From contig CP137866.1 of NCBI GenBank assembly GCA_034406715.1, forward strand, positions 1,302,001 to 1,366,000: 64,000 nt of DNA. The letters are read 5' to 3'. Source of the DNA: Rhodotorula mucilaginosa (taxonomy: Eukaryota > Basidiomycota > Microbotryomycetes > Sporidiobolales > Sporidiobolaceae). Positions 58,808 through 64,000 of the stretch are shown one piece after another; position 1 is the stretch's first letter, and each line of letters starts with the position of its first letter. Below the pieces are notes generated by a model that did not search any database, had not been told where the DNA came from, and worked only from the letters and a program-made list of their open reading frames with translations. The translations under genes and the position numbers were made by a program.

Positions 58808-58812
58808 GAGTG

Positions 58813-59195
58813 CTAAAAAGAAAGGGAAGCTACGACCAAGTCCAAGCGAGAAGTTCCACCAACACCACCTAAGTTGAATGGCATCTTGAGGTGGCGACAC
58901 CGTATATTGTGTCATCCGCAAGAAGAAGAAGTGTTAGTGAAGTTCGATAACAAAGAGCGGGAAAGAGACTTAGAATTGCTTGTGTAGAGTGCATATGGGA
59001 ATTTTTCCTTGTCTCTTACTCGCAAGAAAGAACACCCTGGTTGTTGTTGTTGCGCATGTTGTGGTCGACCTTCCGTCGCTCGCACATTCCAAAAGCGCTT
59101 CCTCGGAGCCCGCATTGTTCACTGCAGGAACTGTCAAGTCATGCGGATTGCTTGACTAGTCTATTTCAGTGTTGCCACACGACGGATTCATTGCC
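58813..59195. other. Spacer between the LTR element and the hAT-like element
   Basis: About 380 bases with no supported gene. An open frame on the minus strand (58912-59115) has no recognisable domain. A short TTG run lies at 59039-59053. Confidence 0.5.
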
Positions 59196-59203
59196 GAAGG
59201 GGC

Positions 59204-59215
59204 TAGAGCATGTTG
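59204..59215 (+). repeat. hAT-like terminal inverted repeat, left
   Basis: TAGAGCATGTTG, perfect inverted match to 60769-60780. Confidence 0.85.
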
Positions 59216-60768
59216 TCCCATTCCCCATTCACCCCAGTGACTGGGACTGGGAGGTTACTGGGGGAATTTTCTGGTATGGGAGGTGAATGGGGACCGGGCT
59301 CCCAGTCGCCTTTTTGAACGGGCCGTTCGCCCGTTCACCGGGGTGCGAACGGGGAATTTGAGACAACTTTAATTTCCGTGATCGAGAAGACTGCAGATCA
59401 GAGCAAGCAAGAGCGGATGGGAGTTGGAATTCTCCCTTTGGGCCTCTCAAGTCAGCGTTCTTGCATATGAAGCGTCAAGTGCATTGCATACTTTTGTTCT
59501 ACATGCCATGTTCTGCGGCTTTGGTTCAGTCTCCGAGTCCGAGTCCTCCAACTCCAACCCGAGGACTCCTCGAAAAGAGACAACTTCACCACCGCTTCCT
59601 TATCCATGCCCTTGGTGCCTGTGTTGGTGTTTCCTTTCTGAGCCTGCAGCCTCGCCTTGGCCATAGGTGCAAGCAGCGGCCATTCCGCCGGCAACCAGGG
59701 TCCGACCACCACGGTTTTGGGCGTCTTCTTGCCCGTGAGCCCGTGAGCCTGTGCCGCAGTGCTCCCAGAATAGAACAGCCAATCCACTGCTATCGAAGAG
59801 CCTGCGCACAAACAGAAGGTCTGGGTCAGCAAGCTGAAAGCGGTAGAGAACGAGAGTGACGAAAGCGAAAGTGTGAAAGCGAGAGCGACGAGAGCGCAAA
59901 AGACAATAGCGGAGGGGCACAAGCCGCGTGGGCGAGAGGGCACGGCAAGAAGGGGGAGACGAGAGCAACAGCGAGAGGGCAGGCAACCAGAGCGGACGGT
60001 GAGAGGGTGACTCGGAGAGTGGGAGGAGGGGGATGAAGGCGAGAGGAGGACAACAAGGGCGAGAGCAAAGACGGGGAGGGCGAGAAGGGGCGCAAGGGGA
60101 TACAACAAGAAGGGCAGAGCGCCACGTATGGCGCAAGAAGCACGGGCGCAGGAAGGAAGGGATGGGATGAGGAGGGGAGAAGGGCAGGAGATAGGGGAAA
60201 CACACCTAAAGCCGCATAAAGGCGAGTGCCCGTGCCGCCAGATCTCTCTGCTCTCTGTCCATCCCTTGCTCCACGAGCCACGCAGGCAGACCACCGTCGC
60301 AGTGCCGGGCAAGTCGATGGTGTTGCCTAACTTGAGAGACTTGAGGAGGGTGTCGAGCTGCGGATCGAAGCGGCGAGGTTGCGAGCAGCGTGCGGCCCTT
60401 GAGGCGGCGGGTTTGCGGCTGGCTGTACGTTGACAAAGCAAGAAAGAAGCGCGGAGAGAGAGAGAGAGGGAGAGGCGGGAGGGAAGAGAAGATGAGAAGC
60501 GACCACCTGATTGGACCGCCGGCGGAATCTCTCGAGTCTCTTCAGGACAGCATGAGACAGTGTGATAGAGTGCAATGCAGTGCTTCTACTTGCTGCTGCT
60601 TGGCTGAGAGCTCCCAAGCCGCTGCGCCTACGGAAACAGCCCCGTTCGTCCCCGCTCACGGGAAATTTTCGAGCGCCGAACGGCGTCTGAACGGGAACGG
60701 GGCCCCGGTAATGGGAGCGTGTTCCCGTCACCGGGACCCCGGTCCCCGGTCCGCCCCAGTCCGACTGG

Positions 60769-60780
60769 CAACATGCTCTA
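60769..60780 (-). repeat. hAT-like terminal inverted repeat, right
   Basis: Plus strand reads CAACATGCTCTA, the exact reverse complement of the left end, and is followed at once by the target octamer. Confidence 0.85.
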
Positions 60781-60788
60781 GAAGGGGC

Positions 60789-61118
60789 AAGCCTGAGTGG
60801 ACTGCCGCCGCTGTTTATGCAGGGACACCACTCTCAGCTCTCAGCTCAATGCGAGGGCGGGTCTCCTGCGTGCTTCGTGGGGCTGTCGGGTGTTGTAGAC
60901 AAACTAGAGCCAATAAACCGTGATTCCAGTTTGGATCTCGAGAGAGATGAGCTGAGGGAGAAATGCCAAGGCAGAAGAGAGTCTAAAGCGAGGCGAAGGA
61001 AGGGTTATCGACCCAGTAGTTACTTCCTGGCGCCTGAAGGTGTCCCTGGTAGCAAGCTATTCCCTGCAGACAGGTGGACGCCGCGGTAGGAAGGCCAGGC
61101 GACGCCTTGAAGTGACAG
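60789..61118. other. Repeat-island spacer without a supported gene
   Basis: About 330 bases. It contains the second copy of the diverged direct repeat. No gene, RNA or further terminal repeat was recognised. Confidence 0.4.
60906..60952 (+). repeat. Diverged direct repeat, copy 2 (possible old LTR end)
   Basis: Partner of 51663-51710, same orientation, about 80 percent identical by eye. Contains CAATAAAC, a possible polyadenylation signal. Confidence 0.45.
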
Positions 61119-61365
61119 CTTGTCAGCCCGTCGCGCTTCAAGTTTCGCCACCGAAAAGCGTTCTCGGCCACCGCTCGTTGCGCAGTGACCGGAGTGTCGG
61201 CACGAAGCCCAGCAGCGCCTTGAGGGAACTGCTGTGTCAAGGGAGAAGCAGCCTGGCGTTGTTTCGTCCGAGGAACAGGGCGACGGCGAGTGCATTCAGG
61301 GTCTCGGTTGCAAGGGTCGCCTGCCATAACATCCAAGAGGGGGATCTAGCTCATCGGCAGAGCGC
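61119..61365. repeat. 247-bp inverted duplication, copy B, with an orphan tRNA-Ala 5' fragment
   Basis: Reverse complement of 50068-50314. On the plus strand it ends with the first 26 bases of the tRNA-Ala gene (GGGGATCTAGCTC and the following GGCAGAGCGC), after which the tRNA sequence stops and unrelated DNA follows. No anticodon or T arm can be formed from the following bases, so this is a tRNA fragment, not a gene. Confidence 0.88.
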
Positions 61366-62822
61366 AACACTGTGCTTGCGTAGTCACTTTAGCAGATTGT
61401 GGCCCAGGGACACGCTTGTATATATAAGGAGGTCCCCCTTCTTTGATGCCCGATACGCGGCCCATGAAGTCCTGTTCGTTGCTTAGCGACAGTGGCAAAA
61501 ACGGCTTGCGTGCTAGAAAAAATGGTGGTCGGGTCCAAAAGTGCCGACTAGGGCGCCAACGCGCCAGTCAAGAGGGCTACCAGCTCCACGGCTTGTCCGC
61601 TGCACGGTCCTCGTCGCGCTCCCCATCGCTAATCTCAGCGTCGGCACCGCAAAGGCTTGTCCTCCCTTGTCTTCACGCGCTCTTGCCCCTTTGGCCGTTT
61701 GACAAGAGCTTTGCATTTTGAGGAGCCAAGTTAGCGGAGATGCCTTCGGAAGCTCAGTACGTCCTTTGTCTTGACCCTTCAAGCCAAGCTGGCATTTTGC
61801 CAGTACAAGTTGCTCGTTGGAAAGCACTGCAGTGTTTACCTCTCCCTGGGGCAACAGGAGTACACTCAGGAGTCATATCTCGAACAAGAAGGGACCACTT
61901 ATCAAGGCGTTGGATAACGCCAAGGCAGTGTGCGAAGAATGCGGAGCCATTCTCTTCCTTATCCACATAGAGGACTTCAAGCTCGTCGGTGATATCGTGC
62001 AGAAAAAGAACATCAATACCGAGCTGCGGAAGCGCGCAGCCCTTTTCGATCTGCTCGGCCGAGGGAAGCGGCGAAGCCGTTCCGGTTGGCTTACGCCACC
62101 GTGGGTTCACTCGTCGACACGAGCGCCGGACTTCGAGCAATCTCGGTGCAAATGCGCAGATCTCGCGCAATCTCGACGATCACAGAATAGGGCCGGTTGC
62201 CGAGCATGGCGCCGCCTCGCTTCGACTGGAGGGCGCCCCGAGCAATTGACTCGAAGAACCCCTTGAGACTCTCAACGGGGTCTACCCACAACTCCCGAAC
62301 GAAATTGGGATCAAAAGGCCCAGACACCTACCTGTGAGTGACTCTGTCTGCAATTTGGACACACGTACACAAATGTGCAGAGCTTTGTAGCACTCCAGGT
62401 TCCCTGCGCCCTACCTTTCATCAACCCTTGCTTCGTGACTTTTCGAGTCTTCTCTCATCGTCCAAAGGCTGACCTTGTTGCCCCCCAGCGTCTACATTGA
62501 CGAGTTTCAGACTTACAACGAATTGAAGACTGTGCAGAATCGGCGCAGTGGGCAACGGCTGTCCGCGCCAATCCGGAACTCGACTGGACGAGCACTTCCC
62601 TCGCCAAGACTGCACATACGACGCTGCGCCGGCATACAATAGCCCTGTTCCTTCACATTAGAGTGCCATACAGTCCTTTTCCGGTAGATAGCTATCCAAC
62701 TCTTCAACCGCTGCAAACTGCGCAAGATGGGCCGCCACGACCCTTCCTTCCGCTGCAAGATCCCGGTCCGAGTTATCGTGTACCCCTGTATTACATACGC
62801 ATCTCTCCATTCTAGACTGGAA
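61366..62822. other. Weakly coding region: fragmentary ORFs, no supported gene
   Basis: About 1.45 kb. Minus-strand frames at 61754-62170 and 62091-62327 read protein-like sequence (LFLHDITDELEVLYVDKEENG, WVDPVESLKGFFESIARGAL) and could be exons or remnants of one gene, but I could not build a convincing chain or assign a family. Shorter frames nearby are Arg/Ser-rich and look random. Confidence 0.35.
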
Positions 62823-64000
62823 CTACTCGGACTCCTCGCCCGAGATACCGCCCGCACTGAGCTCCGATTCATCGCTTTCCTCGTCACTCGATTCTGCCTC
62901 CTCACCTTCTCGCACTCGCTTCTTCTTCCGCCGCTTCACTTGCGCGAGAATCCGATCGAGCTTCCGCTGCATCTTCCGCCGCGCCTTGTCCGATGCCTCC
63001 GCCCTCGCATTCGCAGCCCGCACCTGCTCATCCGACTGCTGCACCTGGCCAATGCTCAACCCGTACACGCGCTCTTGAGCCTGTTGAACATGCGCAGCGA
63101 AAAGCGACTCGATGGTGTTAAGGAGGGCGTCAGGCGAGAGGAAGGGTGGGAGCGCGGGGTTGCCGGAAGCGGGTTCGGGGAGGATGGCCGAGAGGTTGAT
63201 CCGATCTGTCGGAATCGTCGGGACCGTGGACTCGTACTCGTCGGAGACGAACACCTTGTAATACGGCATTGCTCTTGTCTTCTTGCGGCCTAGGTGTTCA
63301 GGACTGTGCCGAGTGGGAGGTGTCAGTCCGTGCACATCTCCGTCACGTCACGAAAAGCGTCGATGGCCCTCTCCTTGGCGTCCCTAGGAAGGAACTCACT
63401 GCGCAAGTAGCAAGATTCCGAAGGTCCCATTGTCGAGACAAGTCTGTTTGAACTGGACAGGAGGGAGGTATCAGCGTGATCCCGCAAGATATAAAGCGAG
63501 CGCGCTCACGTTGTGCGCGAGGGTTTCGGTACGTTCATGATGCGACTTTATTTGCTCGGCTCGAGTCCGCGGCTTTGTCGCACAACGCCTCGCCGACTTC
63601 TCGGCAGCTTTCATGCGAGCTAGACTCGCAAGAAGAAGCGTGGTCAGTGATCAGCGGAAGCGAGGGACGGAAGTAGACCGACCGACCTAGTCTTTTCTTG
63701 CCTTGACCATGAGCTGCTTTCTTCCGCTTCTGCGGTGGTCCATCTTGAGCAGCACCAACCGATTGGCGCATGGGCGAGCCCGCACGAACCGGCTGGGTCC
63801 CGTCATCGGAATCGCCCGATCCCCCGAGAGCAAGCCCCGTTTCCGCCGGCTGCCTGCGTACAGCAGACTGATCCGGGTCGCCGCTGCTCGCCGGCGGGTA
63901 ATTCGTGTTGATGACCAGGAGCGCAGGGTCGATTTGTTGCAAACCAGGAGCGGTGGGCGGCGGCGCAAGCGAAAGCGATGGATCGGGGTCGGTCGGAGCG
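62823..64000 (-). CDS. Unrecognised acidic/coiled-coil protein, 5' end beyond the window
   Basis: The minus-strand gene enters from the right edge. The first visible exon (about 64000-63690) is low-complexity with PPTAPGLQQIDPALLVINTNYP and a basic QKRKKAAHGQGKKRLGR end; a middle exon near 63450-63400 reads FKQTCLDNGTFGILLLAQ; the last exon (about 63310-62823) has MPYYKVFVSDEYESTVPTIP, a helical region with heptad-like spacing (EQVRAANARAEASDKARRK), a KRRKKKR basic cluster and an acidic Ser/Glu end. The combination suggests a nuclear protein, but no domain is recognised. The stop at 62823 is clear and intron edges are approximate. Confidence 0.55.

Larger units (their letters stand above)
51721..58812 (-). 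mobile_element. Ty3/gypsy LTR retrotransposon (chromovirus), whole-looking, with 5-bp target site duplication
   Basis: The element proper is 51726-58807 on the minus strand, flanked by GAGTG at 51721-51725 and 58808-58812. LTRs of 363 bp at each end begin TG and end CA and are identical by eye, which implies a very recent insertion. Beside the 3' LTR is a G-rich polypurine tract (plus 52089-52099). One frame codes for Gag (58449-56380) with a zinc knuckle, the other for Pol (56287-51845) with protease, reverse transcriptase, RNase H, integrase and a chromodomain. Domain order PR-RT-RH-INT-chromodomain places it in the chromoviruses, which use the chromodomain to insert into marked chromatin. 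It looks whole, and I saw no break in either frame. How Pol is expressed relative to Gag is not evident. Confidence 0.95.
59196..60788 (+). mobile_element. Non-autonomous hAT-like DNA transposon, 1577 bp, with 8-bp target duplication
   Basis: The element proper is 59204-60780. It starts TAGAGCATGTTG and ends with the exact reverse complement, a 12-bp terminal inverted repeat of the TAGAG type seen in hAT elements. The identical octamer GAAGGGGC flanks it at 59196-59203 and 60781-60788, the 8-bp duplication expected of hAT. Both ends carry subterminal clusters of TTCCCC/GGGAC/CCGTTC-type motifs over about 150 bases. The centre (about 59840-60480) is a purine-biased stretch on the plus strand. 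No hAT transposase (no DDE or dimerisation block) is recognisable, so it would depend on an element elsewhere. Its orientation is arbitrary. Confidence 0.82.

Noticed and set aside
59452-60441. Minus-strand 329-codon frame within the hAT-like element
   Set aside because: The frame is open mainly because the gene strand is pyrimidine-rich, which yields long Leu/Ser/Pro runs. It shows no transposase motif. I kept only the short block near 60200-60440 as possible captured sequence.
61340-61366. Second tRNA gene at the end of the 247-bp repeat
   Set aside because: Only the first 26 bases match tRNA-Ala. The following bases form no anticodon stem, T arm or 3' acceptor strand.

Overview
The window looks like a GC-rich basidiomycete yeast chromosome, most likely Pucciniomycotina (Microbotryomycetes, Rhodotorula/Sporobolomyces type). 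The reasons are short, frequent GT-AG introns (about 50-180 nt) that usually carry a CTGAC-like branch point just before the acceptor, compact head-to-head and tail-to-tail gene packing, Ser/Pro/Gly-rich low-complexity linkers, and a strictly eukaryotic gene content. This placement is inference from style; no marker gene was compared.

Positions 1-49.7 kb are ordinary gene-dense euchromatin with 18 protein genes: a cytosolic asparaginase with ankyrin repeats, a three-helix DUF202 membrane protein, a thioredoxin-PITH protein, an MFS exporter, eIF2B delta, the splicing helicase Prp16, the TTT-complex protein Tti1, an Mdm1-type sorting nexin, an Sro7/tomosyn protein, an F-box-like protein with a lysine/glycine repeat tail, a fused GT2-GT4 glycosyltransferase, a three-KH-domain RNA-binding protein, Krr1, a cytochrome P450, a Cuz1-like AN1 protein, a TOPORS-like RING ligase, PDCD5 and a HAD hydrolase. 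Many are housekeeping genes for RNA processing, translation, ribosome assembly or membrane traffic. They are not a cluster, and neighbours share promoters or 3' ends rather than one pathway.

Positions 50-62.7 kb form a repeat island. It starts with an intron-bearing tRNA-Ala gene. It holds a whole-looking Ty3/gypsy chromovirus with identical 363-bp LTRs and a 5-bp target duplication, a 1.58-kb non-autonomous hAT-like element with 12-bp terminal inverted repeats and an 8-bp target duplication, a 247-bp inverted duplication containing the 5' part of the tRNA gene, and a diverged direct repeat that may be an old LTR remnant. The hAT-like element contains no recognisable transposase. Unique sequence resumes near 62.8 kb with an unrecognised acidic/coiled-coil protein whose 5' end lies beyond the window.

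The least ordinary items are the GT2-GT4 fusion, the hAT-like element with unexplained contents, the tRNA-linked inverted duplication, a GC-AG intron in the PDCD5 gene, and a 28-base C tract just before a splice acceptor in eIF2B delta. I did not find a clearly new multi-gene system.
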